Assembly: GCA_002478145.1 (NCBI GenBank)
Contig: DLMI01000162.1
Coordinates: forward strand, 1-64,000
Length of the DNA: 64,000 nt
Direction of reading: 5' to 3'
DNA from: Acidobacteria bacterium UBA7540
Lineage (GTDB): Bacteria > Acidobacteriota > Terriglobia > UBA7540
How positions within the stretch are numbered: the first letter of the stretch is position 1; the number at the start of each line of letters is the position of its first letter. The position numbers were made by a program, and so were the translations under genes. Positions 1 through 9,725 of the stretch are shown in pieces. A model generated the notes under the pieces. That model made no database searches and was not told the origin of the DNA. It saw nothing but the letters and a program-made list of their open reading frames with translations.

Positions 1-82
1 AGGGTGGGATTCGAACCCACGTCACGATTTCTCGTGAACACGCTTTCCAAGCGTGCTCCTTCAGCCACTCGGACACCTCTCC
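1..82 (-). tRNA. tRNA-Ser (anticodon GGA), 3' end cut by window edge
   Basis: Read on the minus strand from 82, the acceptor 5' strand GGAGAGG is followed by a D-arm, an anticodon loop CTTGGAAAG (anticodon GGA at 48-46), a long variable arm typical of class II tRNAs, and a T-arm with GGTTCGAATCC. The last acceptor bases (matching GGAGAGG) run past base 1, so only the final CCT is inside the window. Identity follows from the anticodon and the long variable arm. Confidence 0.95.
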
Positions 83-839
83 GGGGCCTTGAATCGCAAA
101 ATTGCGTCAGGGTGCGGCGCACCTGCGATCTCCAAACTGCTGGCCGAATTCAAACTAGTATAACATCCCACTTTGGAACTGGCCACAAGCCGAGTAGGCA
201 GTCGGCAGTAAGCAGTCAGCAGATTGTCTACTACCGGAGGCTCGCCAAGGGCCAACCCCGCCCCAACCCCTACCTCCTCCAATAGGCCGAACTGGACACT
301 GTGTCTCTTGACAAGGGGAAGAAGATAGGCTAGGATGCTATGTTGAAGCCAGCGAGGCGGTCATGGCCTCCTGGGAAGACTTGGCTGCAATGCTACCCCG
401 ATGTCCCAATCCGTTCTCGAAGGTGTCCCCACCGGGGCCGAAAGCTCGAAAAACTTGCTGGTTTAAGGTGGGCAATTGGTCCGTGCTAGGAAGAGAACGG
501 GGAAAAAGGATTGTTAAAATTGAACGAACAATGCGGGAATCTCTATGAAAACAAAGGGTCGATTTTCCACAGGCAGCGAAGAAGCGGGAATGTTATAGAA
601 AACAAAGATAGTTACGCGTTGAAAACCGGGAATGTTATTGAAAACACAGCATGTTGGATTCTTGCCAACGAACTCTGTGCAGGTTGGCGCACACATTCTT
701 GCGGTATCGCCCTTTTCGACTCTCGACTCTCGACCCTGGACTGCCTCCGGAGGCAAGTGAGGTGGTTCCGCCGGTGGCGGTTTCACCTGAAGCGCCGGCG
801 GAATCGGTTCCCCATTCCCTATTCCCTGCTTTGTCGGGT
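83..839. other. Non-coding stretch between tRNA-Ser and tamB
   Basis: No convincing gene. The open frames on both strands lack family features and ribosome sites. The stretch holds a cagtaggcagtcgg-like tandem repeat near 195-230, the three-copy GGGAAT...GAAAAC array at 521-649, and low-complexity inverted repeats near 715-840 just past the tamB stop. Its position next to a tRNA and the IS-end-like array suggest a scar of past insertions (inference). Confidence 0.6.
521..649. repeat. Three-copy direct-repeat array, copy A (IS-end-like)
   Basis: Three copies of a 24-bp unit, roughly GCGGGAATnTnTAnGAAAAC plus about 4 more bases, start at 533, 584 and 626, so the spacings are 51 and 42 bp. A TGAACGA motif at 521 precedes the first copy. 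A homologous array with spacings 51 and 41 lies at 31375-31502 in the same orientation. Multiple internal terminal repeats of this kind are known from IS21-family ends. No istA/istB-like gene lies between or next to the arrays, so this would be a solo end. Sequence identity is seen; the IS21 link is inference. Confidence 0.6.
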
Positions 840-3800
840 TCACCGGAAGCGCTGGCGGTGCCTCAGCTCGACGCCGACGATTCCGTTCGGGTCGCGAACG
901 CCGATGAGCGAGACGTTTTCTCCGATCGCCCATTCAAATTGGATGATCTGGTATTGTGATGAAGCGGTATTGGTGATGTAGGTGAGGGTCAAGTCCCTGG
1001 TCACTTGCTGCTCGACGGTCACCCGCGCGCCGGTGCTAAACCCTGGCAGTCCCACATTCGGGTCGATCTTGATTCGGCTCACGCCAAAGAGCCGCTGGAT
1101 GCGACCAGTTACCTGGCTGGACAGAGCTTGAGAGAGCAGCGCGCTTTCGCCCACGCTTTGTAATGGGTTGCCCCCGGCGAATGAGCTGACTAATCCTGAC
1201 GTGGACGCCTGCTGTTGTTGGCGTGCGTACCCCAGCGCCAGCAGCGAGAACACGTCCTCGGTGGGAAGCGGCGGGTCCGAACGGTAAGTCATCTTCAGGC
1301 GCCCGACCGGGCCTGAAAGATCAACTGTCAGGTTGTACTGTTGCACGACGGTTTGAGCTTCCAAATCGAGCGTTGCCTGAGTGCGAATGGGATTGGTCAG
1401 GCTGATATCGCCTCGGTTGAGGGTGAAGCGATTCCCACGGAAGATAGCCGCGCCACTCAGAAAGTGCACGGTTCCCACTTCCACGGGGTTTGCAAGGCTT
1501 CCTTGCACGCGCACATCAACGTCGGCGGTCAGGTGCATATCCTGTACTTGCAGCCTCACCGGCGTGGGCGAGGACACTCGCACGTTCAACCGTATGCTGT
1601 CGGCCAGGGGGGAAGCCGTACTGGGTATGGAGCTCTCGAGGGGACTGGCGGACTGCATCATTTGGTCAAGCCAAAACTTGTTTTCGCTGGCCAGTACTTG
1701 ACTAACGGCCAAGTCGCCCCCGAGCTGGAAACGGTCCGAGGTTCCCGCCAAGCGCAAAGTCCCGCTGAGGATGGAGGTGAGATCAAAGGGATAGCGCACC
1801 CTTACCTGATCGAGCTCGGCTCGCAGCTCAACACGGGGCGGCGATGCCAGGGTCACGAAACCATCCAAGGTCACGGTGCCGCCACCGCTGATGCCCCGTA
1901 ATGATTTCACCGTAGCTCTCTCCCCCTCGAGCTGAATTTCGCCATTCAGGTTGCTCAGGCGGAAGGGAAGACCCTGGTAGTCAAGACTGACGTCCTGGAT
2001 CTCTACCGCTCCATTCAATTGGGGTCGCGCCGGTGAACCCGACATGCTCAGCTTGATTCGTGAGTGCCCGGAGGGTTGCAGGCCGGGGTCAAGCAAACTC
2101 AGCACCGTGGCATCAGCTATGCCTTGGGCTGTGACGGATAGAGAAGCTGGGATGGCAAGACGAAGAGAGCCATCGATAATAAGGTTCGTGGACGGGCCTT
2201 GCATGCGGAATGGTTTAGCGGAGAGCAGGTTTGAGGCAATGCGCAATTCAACGGGATGTTCGTTCCTCCATTTCAAAGAGGGAAAACTTACCTCCAGAGT
2301 CTCGATCTGACTCTGCATTTGGAATTTCGAAGGATCACGAAGGGAACCATTCGCCTTGAAGGAGCCACTCGCAGTAACTTGACCACCAAGACGGTTATTC
2401 AGCAACAGGCGTGCCCAGGGATCCAAGCGGAAGGATACGAATTGCCCTTGGAGTTGGAGCGGCGAATCGCCGCCCGTCCTTGCGTCTCCGCCCAGGCTGA
2501 ACATACCCCCAGGTCCGGAACCTATGCCCCGAATCCGGAGGTTCTGACCTTCGCCATCCAGTTGAACATGGAGGTCGCCGACCTGAGTCCCGGCCACGCT
2601 GATACCCTCGACGAGCACGGTGGAGTGAAAGTGGAAATTGTCAGGAGTGCCGCTCCCTTGGAGGTCAAAGCTTGCCTGGGCTTCTAATTCTTGGGGAAGG
2701 GAGGAATTCGGAAAAGAGAGTGCCAATCTCTTGAAGTCAGCGAGAGAAAAGCCCCTGCCATGAAGTTGGCAGGTTATGGAGTGATTCAAAGGTCCTATCT
2801 GTGCCTTTCCCGTTATACTGCCGTGATCTTTCAGGATCTGTATCGTATCAAGATCCCAGGTGGACTCACCGACCCGAATACTGGTCGAGAAGGAATCGAC
2901 CGTTTCCCCGGCGATGTTGCCGTTTTCCACCCTGATGGAACCTGTTCCCTCGAGGTTCGAAGCTGTTCCCACCAAGTTGACCTGCCCGGTGACGTAACCA
3001 CCCACGGGGTAGTCAATTCCCAGCGCCGCATTAAGGCCCTCCAGCGGGGCGCGTTGAGCGCGGGCGGAAAACCGTACTGGTGAGCTCTTCGTAATCCTCC
3101 AATCTTCAAGCTGGGCTGAGGCCTCAAGGCTAAGCACGCTCGTTCCATGTGCTAGTCGTCCGGAAGAAACCTGGAAATAGTCCGGTCGGGCGACTACGTT
3201 TGCCTCGAGGCCGTCCCAGGTCCAGCCACGATACTCGAACTCGCCCACCCGCAACGAGCCGCGCATTTCGGGATTCTCAATCGAACCCGTGACTTCTCCA
3301 ACCACAGTCGCCGGCGACTTGAGTAAGAGTGGCAAGTGTGGGGTTGATTCGACCAGGGCCTCGAACACGGAACGCCATTCCTCGAATTGCGTCGTCTCCC
3401 ATTGGATTTGCAGGCGGCTCGGGGATTCGTTGCGCGCCGCTGACTCGACCAGCGTCCCCTTTGCTCTGAGCGAGGAATTGGGAGTGTGAAAGTTTGAGTC
3501 CTCCAAGCGGAGGAAGAAGCCATGATTCGTTTCCAATGATCCACGCAGGTCACCGCTGACGGGAAGGAAGCTCGGAGGTTGTGCGGCGGGGGCCGATAAA
3601 TGCAGATCGAATTCCGACTTAACCTTTTCGAATTCACCTGCCCAGGTTAGATCTACCGCTCCGTCGACGAGAGAGGCAGGGTGAAGCTGGGTGAATAACA
3701 GAGGTTGGCCTTTGGAACTATGAAGGAGTGCGAGCAGATTCATGTCACGGAGCCGGGCGCGGACGTGGAACTGGGGAGCTGGCCCTGCAAGACTAACTTG

Positions 3801-4826
3801 GCCAGCGCCCAGCGCACTGCCTCCCCATCCCAGGACCTTCAAATTGGAAATGGCCACCCGCGAGCGATGCAGGGAGTAGTCGGCCGAGGCCTCAAACGGC
3901 CCCGAGTTGAACTGAGAATCACGGAACAGCATTTGCCGGGCTTGCAGTCGCCCCTGCGCGGAAATTTCCCCGTGACGGTAGATCCCCTGACCCTCGAGGC
4001 GTAGGTTCCCATTCTGCAAACCGGGAAGATGCAGGAGTGGAATTAGAGCCGCCACATCAAAGCTGGTCTGGAAGGAGAAGTATCCTTCGGGTTCAGGGAC
4101 AGGGTGAAAGGTGAACGAACCTTGTCCAGTCATTCCGCGGGACTGCCAGACGAACGATGTAACGGCAAGCTCATTTTGCGATAACACGAAGCGGGTTGAA
4201 AAGGTAAGAGGCGGCGTCGATTGCCCGGGTATATGGGTAGTTACAGCCGAGGCCGCAAGGCTGCCCTCATAGTGGGGACCGCGCCGGAGGTACAGGAGGA
4301 GCGCCACTTCTCGGGCACTAAGATCCAGGCTTATTGGCCGGTCATTCCAAAAGAAAGTGGAGTGCGCCAACGTCACCCTTCCAATGCGAAGGTCCATCAA
4401 CTGTTCCATGACATGCCCGGCGGTATGGCGGGTTGCGGGGCCTGGCAGGTTCGTCGAACCATCGGCGTTGGTCTTGAGATGAAATTCTGCTCCATCCCAG
4501 TCAACGCTCCTTATTCGGATTTCGCGGTGCAGCAAATTGGCCGGGCTGAGAAGGAGCACCACGGTGTGGGCAGAGAAGAGAGGGGGTGCTTGAGGCGGTT
4601 CGCTTCCGTGGATCACAACCCCGTGGAAAATCGCCTGAAGGGCTAGGGGGTGAAAGCGGAAGTCCTGTACTTCGACTCGTCCGCCAGTCGTGTCCTCCAG
4701 CGTCACGATGAGGCGGCGTTCCAGAGCGCGGCGGAACCAGGGGGTGCTCATGACACCAATCGCGGTTGTGGCCAGCGCCACCAGCGTCCCGATAATAGCG
4801 AGCGTGATCCAAAAATGTTTCGACAT
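840..4826 (-). CDS. tamB: Translocation/assembly module TamB-like protein (DUF490)
   Basis: 1328-residue protein with a single N-terminal membrane anchor (about residues 7-27, FWITLAIIGTLVALATTAIG) followed by a very long periplasmic region of repetitive beta-strand character. The conserved C-terminal TamB domain includes DIRLNVRVSSPTPVRL-type strands and the ending GVRDPNGIVGVELRHRQRF. TamB-type proteins bridge inner and outer membrane and act with an Omp85 protein in outer-membrane protein or lipid transport. Length is in the usual range (about 1250-1400). It is the last gene of a minus-strand cluster after the Omp85 protein and a SurA-like chaperone, which supports the role. The ATG start at 4826 gives a normal signal anchor. 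Confidence 0.9.
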   Translation of the reverse strand: MSKHFWITLAIIGTLVALATTAIGVMSTPWFRRALERRLIVTLEDTTGGRVEVQDFRFHPLALQAIFHGVVIHGSEPPQAPPLFSAHTVVLLLSPANLLHREIRIRSVDWDGAEFHLKTNADGSTNLPGPATRHTAGHVMEQLMDLRIGRVTLAHSTFFWNDRPISLDLSAREVALLLYLRRGPHYEGSLAASAVTTHIPGQSTPPLTFSTRFVLSQNELAVTSFVWQSRGMTGQGSFTFHPVPEPEGYFSFQTSFDVAALIPLLHLPGLQNGNLRLEGQGIYRHGEISAQGRLQARQMLFRDSQFNSGPFEASADYSLHRSRVAISNLKVLGWGGSALGAGQVSLAGPAPQFHVRARLRDMNLLALLHSSKGQPLLFTQLHPASLVDGAVDLTWAGEFEKVKSEFDLHLSAPAAQPPSFLPVSGDLRGSLETNHGFFLRLEDSNFHTPNSSLRAKGTLVESAARNESPSRLQIQWETTQFEEWRSVFEALVESTPHLPLLLKSPATVVGEVTGSIENPEMRGSLRVGEFEYRGWTWDGLEANVVARPDYFQVSSGRLAHGTSVLSLEASAQLEDWRITKSSPVRFSARAQRAPLEGLNAALGIDYPVGGYVTGQVNLVGTASNLEGTGSIRVENGNIAGETVDSFSTSIRVGESTWDLDTIQILKDHGSITGKAQIGPLNHSITCQLHGRGFSLADFKRLALSFPNSSLPQELEAQASFDLQGSGTPDNFHFHSTVLVEGISVAGTQVGDLHVQLDGEGQNLRIRGIGSGPGGMFSLGGDARTGGDSPLQLQGQFVSFRLDPWARLLLNNRLGGQVTASGSFKANGSLRDPSKFQMQSQIETLEVSFPSLKWRNEHPVELRIASNLLSAKPFRMQGPSTNLIIDGSLRLAIPASLSVTAQGIADATVLSLLDPGLQPSGHSRIKLSMSGSPARPQLNGAVEIQDVSLDYQGLPFRLSNLNGEIQLEGERATVKSLRGISGGGTVTLDGFVTLASPPRVELRAELDQVRVRYPFDLTSILSGTLRLAGTSDRFQLGGDLAVSQVLASENKFWLDQMMQSASPLESSIPSTASPLADSIRLNVRVSSPTPVRLQVQDMHLTADVDVRVQGSLANPVEVGTVHFLSGAAIFRGNRFTLNRGDISLTNPIRTQATLDLEAQTVVQQYNLTVDLSGPVGRLKMTYRSDPPLPTEDVFSLLALGYARQQQQASTSGLVSSFAGGNPLQSVGESALLSQALSSQVTGRIQRLFGVSRIKIDPNVGLPGFSTGARVTVEQQVTRDLTLTYITNTASSQYQIIQFEWAIGENVSLIGVRDPNGIVGVELRHRQRFR

Positions 4827-4852
4827 TCAGATCCTCTAATAGGATGCGGGAT

Positions 4853-5056
4853 TGTCATTCCGAGCGAAGCCAGCCCCGTGTCATGCCGAGCGAAGCGAGG
4901 AATCTCGCTCTGATTCTTTCCTCCTCGGCGCAAAGCGAGATTCCTCGCTTCGCTCGGAATGACAGACTTTATAAGCCTTTTTTCATCCTGCTATCGCCAA
5001 GCCGTCAGGCCAAAGGTCAGAAGAGCCAGATTCCTCGCTTCGCTCGGAATGACAGC
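4853..5056. repeat. Inverted intergenic repeats, cgaggaatctcgctc family
   Basis: Two facing copies, TCATGCCGAGCGAAGCGAGG at about 4882 and the reverse complement ending TCGCTCGGAATGACAG at about 4966, form a long hairpin. A third copy lies at 5028-5056. The same family recurs at 5859-5981, 27530-27633 and 46252-46340. It sits between tamB and the SurA-like gene and could act as an mRNA-stabilising or terminating structure (inference). Confidence 0.85.
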
Positions 5057-5083
5057 TTTTAAGGTCTGACAGCTTTTGCCGCG

Positions 5084-5773
5084 TCAGAAAGAGTAAAAAC
5101 GCACGCGGCGGCCTGGCTTCAGTTCCTCCAACCAACTGGCAAGAAGCTGATCGATTCTTTTCTGCACTAAGATTTCCTGGATCTGCCCTTGGACTTCGGT
5201 CAAAGGGGGAACGGGGGAGCCGTGCGTCCGCGTATATTCGGGCGCGAACACGTCGCGGTAGTACGATTCAACATCGGTTGTCCCAGGGGCCGCCGCCGGA
5301 CGCAACCTCTGTTCGACAATCTTCAAGATCCTCTGCTGATCAACGAGCTTTGTCAGAATCTGTTTTTCGTCCATGTGCAACGCGTAGAGAGCAGATTGGT
5401 AGTCCGGCTCGGATGGGAACCGCTTCCGGACGGCCTCCAGTTCTTCCGCTGCCGTCTTTTCCAGCGCGGCGTTGTGGGAAGAGTCCTGGGTTTCTTCCTC
5501 GAGCAGAAGCTTCTGGTCAGTCAGCCGCTCGCGAACCTGCTCCAGTGTCTTCCTGTCGGGGGGAGGCGGCGGCCATTGCCCGTCGAGGAAACGCTCCAAT
5601 CGGTATTCGCGCTCCACGTCACTCTGGGTGATGGCAACATCGCCGATTGAAGCCACTACACGATCCAGGATCTCGGCACGGCAATACACCGCGGCCAATC
5701 CCATGGCCAGGAACGCAAGTGAACCGGCGAGGAGCCACGGTCGCGTCGAAGTCCCCGAAGGACAAGGGCCCAC
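5084..5773 (-). CDS. SurA-like periplasmic chaperone (no PPIase domain)
   Basis: 229 residues from the GTG at 5773. A signal peptide (WLLAGSLAFLAMGLAAVYCRA) is followed by the SurA N-terminal signature EILDRVVASIGDVAITQSDV, then a helical chaperone region ending GRRVRFYSF. No parvulin domain is present, so it should act as a chaperone rather than an isomerase. The frame stays open to 5992, but those extra residues are translations of the intergenic repeat (FRAQRGISL and SEIPRCARND strings), which is why the later start is preferred. It lies between the Omp85 gene and tamB on the same strand, pointing to escort of outer-membrane proteins. The domain call is secure; the exact start is uncertain. 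Confidence 0.8.
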   Translation of the reverse strand: MGPCPSGTSTRPWLLAGSLAFLAMGLAAVYCRAEILDRVVASIGDVAITQSDVEREYRLERFLDGQWPPPPPDRKTLEQVRERLTDQKLLLEEETQDSSHNAALEKTAAEELEAVRKRFPSEPDYQSALYALHMDEKQILTKLVDQQRILKIVEQRLRPAAAPGTTDVESYYRDVFAPEYTRTHGSPVPPLTEVQGQIQEILVQKRIDQLLASWLEELKPGRRVRFYSF

Positions 5774-5858
5774 AGCGGCTCTGCCGCTTGACTTGCGGAA
5801 AGGCTTCGCCTTTCCGTGGGGCCTGGGCAGTTGGCAAACTGTACCTGTCCTCGCTGTG

Positions 5859-5981
5859 TCATTCCGAGCGCAGCGAGGAATCTCGCTCTGATTCTCTCTT
5901 CTGCCCACACCTTGGATAGGCTCTTTTGAGCACCGATCCGCGTGAGCGCAGAGCGAGATTCCTCGCTGCGCTCGGAATGAC
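5859..5981. repeat. Long inverted intergenic repeat, cgaggaatctcgctc family
   Basis: TGTCATTCCGAGCGCAGCGA at 5859 and its reverse complement ending at about 5981 flank a loop of about 55 bases, giving an arm of about 30 bp. It lies between the stop of the omp85 gene and the likely start of the SurA-like gene. Confidence 0.85.
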
Positions 5982-5997
5982 ATCGACCCCAAGGTGG

Positions 5998-8985
5998 CTA
6001 GAAGCTTTGACCGACGCTCAGAAAGAATTGAAAATGAGATAATCGTTGCACCTCCACCCCGGTTTTCGTCGCCATCTGGTACCGCGGGGGATTTAGATTG
6101 TAGCCCACATCGAAGCTTAAGGGCCCGACAGGCGTCTTGTATCGAAGACCCACCCCAACCGCATCCGAGTCGTAATCGAGCGTATCAACGTCGGTGAGGG
6201 GGCGGGTCTGGCTGAATTTCAGTAAACGCATGCGCCGGCTGGTTGTGAAGACGTTTCCTGTATCGTTGAAGAGGACGAAACCCAGCTTTTGCTGTGCCAT
6301 CCGCAGGCGAAGCTCGACCGAATTGAAGAAGAGGGCGTTGCCGCCAACGGGGTATCCCGATTGGGGGTCGCGGGGTCCCGCTTGGTTGATGGAGAAGCCG
6401 CGATGTGAATCGCTGCCCCCCATAAAAAGCCGCTCGGGCAAAGGAAGCTGGTCAGTATAGGTGTATTGGTTATTCCCGAGGCGGACCCTCATCTTGCTGC
6501 CATAGGGAGACTCGATACCGATTCGCGTGTTGCGGGCAAAAACCAAGTGCGAGCTCAATCGGTAGTAAGTCGCATACTGACCCGTGAGACGGAGGAAATT
6601 GGCCTCGGAGCCGAAGCCCTTGTACATGACTCCCGTGTCGGCCAGTGCATAGAAGCCGCGGGTGGCGTCCAAGGGATCGTCACGATGGTCGCTGACATAA
6701 CTGCCGCCAAATCCTCCCACCCACGTCGGCCCCTGCAGCAAGCTAGCCTCTTGCGGGGAAATGTGACTGGAAAGGTCGAGAGCCTCAACTCGAGAGAAAC
6801 TATAGCGGGCCGAAATGGCCGTCGAAGCACTGTAGCGCTTTTCAACCGCAATCGAGGCCCCTTTCTGGTCATCCGTGAAGGTGAGCACTTCGCGGCTGCG
6901 GTCGACCAGCCCATTGATGCGCAAGCTCAGGTCACGTCGATTGGCCAAGTAGGGAATCACATAGGTCGCTCCCGCGCCCGTGTCGATGTACGAGAGCCGC
7001 CCCCACAGGCTAAAGGTTTGTTCGCGTCCTCCGACGTCGAGCCGGTGGAGGTCAAGGGAGATGCGCGGGCTGGCTTTGAAGGTGCCCTGTGGGTTATTGC
7101 TCCCCAGCCTCTGGACCTCGAGTCCCCCGCCGTAGCCTAAGGTCCAGCGCCGGCTTTCCTCGACCGCCACCAAGACGGTTTTCTCCGTTTCCGAGCTGGG
7201 CAGGTCCTGAGGAGCGATTTGAACCTGGTTGAACACTCCTAACTCGTAGAGCCGGCGTTGTGAGTCGGCGACGTTGTCCTGGCTCAGAGGATGACCCTGA
7301 TGGATCACGAGTTCACGGCGGATGACCCCCAGCCGGGTGTGTTCATTTCCCAGGACGACGATACGCCGGATTCGTTCTTGCCTCCCCAACTCAATGCGGA
7401 AATCCAGATCAACTTGATGTTGTTCGTTTACAGGTGATGTGCGCCAACTCACCTCGGCCTGAGCGTACCCCAGGTTGGCAAGGTAATTGGATATGGTGTC
7501 GTGATCGGCCGCCGCCCGCCCGGGTGAATAAGGCTGGGTTGGCTTGGTCAGCAGAGAAGGCCAAAGGGCCTTCTTCATGTCGCCGGAGACTCCCTTCAGA
7601 GCCAGTTGGTGAACGGTTGTCTGGAATCCTTCTTCGACCCGGAAGGTGACGAACCAATGACCAGGTTGGTTTCGGAAATGATCGTCCACGCGAGGGGCGA
7701 CCCGCACATCCAGAAAGCCTTTTGATTGATAGAGTGCCGTCAGGGCGTTTAGCTTGTTCTCCAAAAGGGCGCGGCTGTACAGTGGGGCATGGCTGAGAAT
7801 TCCCTGGGCGGGAGGGGAAATGGCCGCCATGAGTGTTCTGGTCGGAATGGCCCGATTGCCTTCGAAGCTATACCCGTCAAACTCTTCCCGCTTGCCCCGA
7901 TTCACCCGAAAGGTGAGGTCCAGCGTCTGAGACTCGGCATGAAATTCTTGCGTTGCCTTCACCGCGGCCGAGAAGTAGCCCAGTTCCTGGAAATGGTCTT
8001 CCAGAATTCTGTCGCTCTGTGCGAGAGCGGGCTCATCCACTACGCCGTCTCGATAAACAGGGAGGAGTGCTTTGAGTTTGGAGTGTGAAATCTTGGCCCC
8101 CTCGACGCGCACCTGAACCAGGGGGCCGCTCTCAACTTTTACCAGCAGCTTTTCGGTGTTGAGTTCAGCGTCATACTCGCGCTTCAGAACACTCACGGTT
8201 GCCTGGAGGCGATCGTGCGATACAAGAAACTGGTGGAGCCTGAGCAAGCCCCGTTCGACACGCGCCGATGTCAGTTGGATTCCGTGGCGCCAGCCGGCTA
8301 CTTTTGCGAGCTTCGCCGGTGGGAATCCGGGGTGACCCTGGAATTCCGCGCTGCTGAAGCGCGCGGGCTTGCCTGGAAAAATGGAGAATATCACCCCGGC
8401 CTCCTGGGTGGCCGGGTCAGGGAGGATGTGGTATCGGACGATCGCCCGGTAGTACCCGTTCGAAGCCAGCATTTCGGAAATATGCTTCTGGGCCGCGATA
8501 AGAATGTCGTCCGAAACGGGCTGTCCCAGCCGGAGGCGAGAGGAGGTGAGCAGGACTCTAGGTTCCAAGGCACTGGGACTACCCTCGACTTGAACAACGC
8601 CGATAAAGTACTGGGCGCGCCCAACGAAGAGCAAGTGAACGCCCCCCTGCCCAGGCTCGGCCTCCGCGCGCAGCTCCGTAAAGCGGCCAGTGGCATATAG
8701 CTTTTTCAGACTCGCGGCAATTTTCGCGGCATCGAGAGGTTGGCCGACCTCCTGAGAGACGACACCGGGGAAGTCACTCATGGCCAGCCGCGCGTCACAA
8801 CTTAGCCTGACATCCAACACGGCCTGTCCCCAGAGTTCGACTCCAGCCACGGAGACCTGTGCCCCTGTGGACCTGGGAAGGGTGAGCCAAAGTGCAACGC
8901 AGAGGACTGTGCCCTTGACTGCTATAGCCCTCAGGCAACGCCAAGCGTAGGCAAGCAAAGTGGCAGGGTCGGCTGACAAGCTCAA
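5998..8985 (-). CDS. Omp85 family outer-membrane assembly protein (BamA/TamA-like)
   Basis: 995 residues. An N-terminal export signal (AVKGTVLCVALWLTLP) is followed by a run of POTRA repeats (about residues 45-620; e.g. GYFSAAVKATQEF, GFLDVRVAPRVDDHF, ELGVFNQVQI), then a 16-strand-type barrel. The conserved surface-loop motif RGF is present in MGGSDSHRGFSINQAG, and the protein ends HFQFFLSVGQSF, a C-terminal beta-signal with terminal Phe. It inserts or assembles proteins in the outer membrane, here probably paired with TamB. The track start is TTG without a clear ribosome site; a start a few residues further in (TTG at 8979 or later) would leave the signal peptide intact. At least five POTRA-like units is more than TamA's three, so BamA type is equally possible. 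Confidence 0.9.
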   Translation of the reverse strand: MSLSADPATLLAYAWRCLRAIAVKGTVLCVALWLTLPRSTGAQVSVAGVELWGQAVLDVRLSCDARLAMSDFPGVVSQEVGQPLDAAKIAASLKKLYATGRFTELRAEAEPGQGGVHLLFVGRAQYFIGVVQVEGSPSALEPRVLLTSSRLRLGQPVSDDILIAAQKHISEMLASNGYYRAIVRYHILPDPATQEAGVIFSIFPGKPARFSSAEFQGHPGFPPAKLAKVAGWRHGIQLTSARVERGLLRLHQFLVSHDRLQATVSVLKREYDAELNTEKLLVKVESGPLVQVRVEGAKISHSKLKALLPVYRDGVVDEPALAQSDRILEDHFQELGYFSAAVKATQEFHAESQTLDLTFRVNRGKREEFDGYSFEGNRAIPTRTLMAAISPPAQGILSHAPLYSRALLENKLNALTALYQSKGFLDVRVAPRVDDHFRNQPGHWFVTFRVEEGFQTTVHQLALKGVSGDMKKALWPSLLTKPTQPYSPGRAAADHDTISNYLANLGYAQAEVSWRTSPVNEQHQVDLDFRIELGRQERIRRIVVLGNEHTRLGVIRRELVIHQGHPLSQDNVADSQRRLYELGVFNQVQIAPQDLPSSETEKTVLVAVEESRRWTLGYGGGLEVQRLGSNNPQGTFKASPRISLDLHRLDVGGREQTFSLWGRLSYIDTGAGATYVIPYLANRRDLSLRINGLVDRSREVLTFTDDQKGASIAVEKRYSASTAISARYSFSRVEALDLSSHISPQEASLLQGPTWVGGFGGSYVSDHRDDPLDATRGFYALADTGVMYKGFGSEANFLRLTGQYATYYRLSSHLVFARNTRIGIESPYGSKMRVRLGNNQYTYTDQLPLPERLFMGGSDSHRGFSINQAGPRDPQSGYPVGGNALFFNSVELRLRMAQQKLGFVLFNDTGNVFTTSRRMRLLKFSQTRPLTDVDTLDYDSDAVGVGLRYKTPVGPLSFDVGYNLNPPRYQMATKTGVEVQRLSHFQFFLSVGQSF

Positions 8986-9145
8986 AGTCTCGTGGTCTGG
9001 GTTCGACCAGACTCTTCCATTTCATCTCGAAATTCCAAGAATCCCATAGGCCGCCCAACTATTATACTTCCGTCCGGCCCCTAAACAGAGCCAAGTCCGT
9101 AAAGACGCGAAATTCGAGAATGGAACGGTTGTTACGCGACGACGC

Positions 9146-9661
9146 CTAAGCAGGCTTGAAGGAAGCGGAAAGGCGCATTTTGCCCCAGGCGATCTCGATG
9201 ACGCCCGTCCCATCTTTGTCGGTGACTTGTATGGTCACCAGTTCGGCCGAGTCGCTTGCTTCCTCGAGCGTCAGCGGGACTTCCGCGAGCTTTGCACTCG
9301 GCTCGTACTGGAAGACAGACTTGCTTGAGAATACGAGCGTCCATTTCCCAGGCTCAACCAAGCGCGCCAGCAGGATATGCTTGCCCTTGGGAACAATTGT
9401 TCCGCCGAAATTCAGCTCCTTGTCCGAATCGAGGGTCGTCGGAGCATCGGCGCCGATCCGCCAGACGTCACCTGGTTGGATTTGCTTGAGCATGTCGCGG
9501 CCCTTGAGTGCGGGGCGCCCGTAGTCGATGGAGATGTGGGCGCCGTTGATTGTCGCCTTCACACTCCCCCGTTCGTTCCCATGAGCCAGGCTTGCGCTAC
9601 TCATCAAAACTATAAGAGTGGCAGTGGCTAGCCCGATCGAAGTTCGACAAATCTCCGTCAT
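9146..9661 (-). CDS. DUF2911 domain protein, exported
   Basis: 171 residues from the ATG at 9661, preceded by AGAGAGGATTGT as ribosome site. A signal peptide (about residues 1-27, IGLATATLIVLMSSASLAHG) precedes a DUF2911 domain with ISIDYGRPALKGRDM near the start, WRIGADAPTTLDSDKELNFGG in the middle and the closing IEIAWGKMRLSASF. The family is a small beta-rich, probably periplasmic domain common in Acidobacteriota and Bacteroidota; its function is not established. Apparently monocistronic; upstream 9662-9725 is a short gap to the esterase stop. Confidence 0.85.
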   Translation of the reverse strand: MTEICRTSIGLATATLIVLMSSASLAHGNERGSVKATINGAHISIDYGRPALKGRDMLKQIQPGDVWRIGADAPTTLDSDKELNFGGTIVPKGKHILLARLVEPGKWTLVFSSKSVFQYEPSAKLAEVPLTLEEASDSAELVTIQVTDKDGTGVIEIAWGKMRLSASFKPA

Positions 9662-9725
9662 ACAATCCTCTCTTTTAACAGCAGGAATAACCAAACGGCT
9701 GGCGTTACTCTGCGGGTGGGTAATC

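Noticed and set aside
521..649. GGGAAT...GAAAAC array as a mini CRISPR
   Set aside because: Spacing is unequal (51 and 42) and the same uneven spacing recurs in copy B. Inter-unit sequences are partly homologous between copies, so they are not spacers.
511..981. Open frames of 100-156 codons upstream of tamB
   Set aside because: They run through the repeat array and into antisense tamB; basic and Ser-rich random-like composition.
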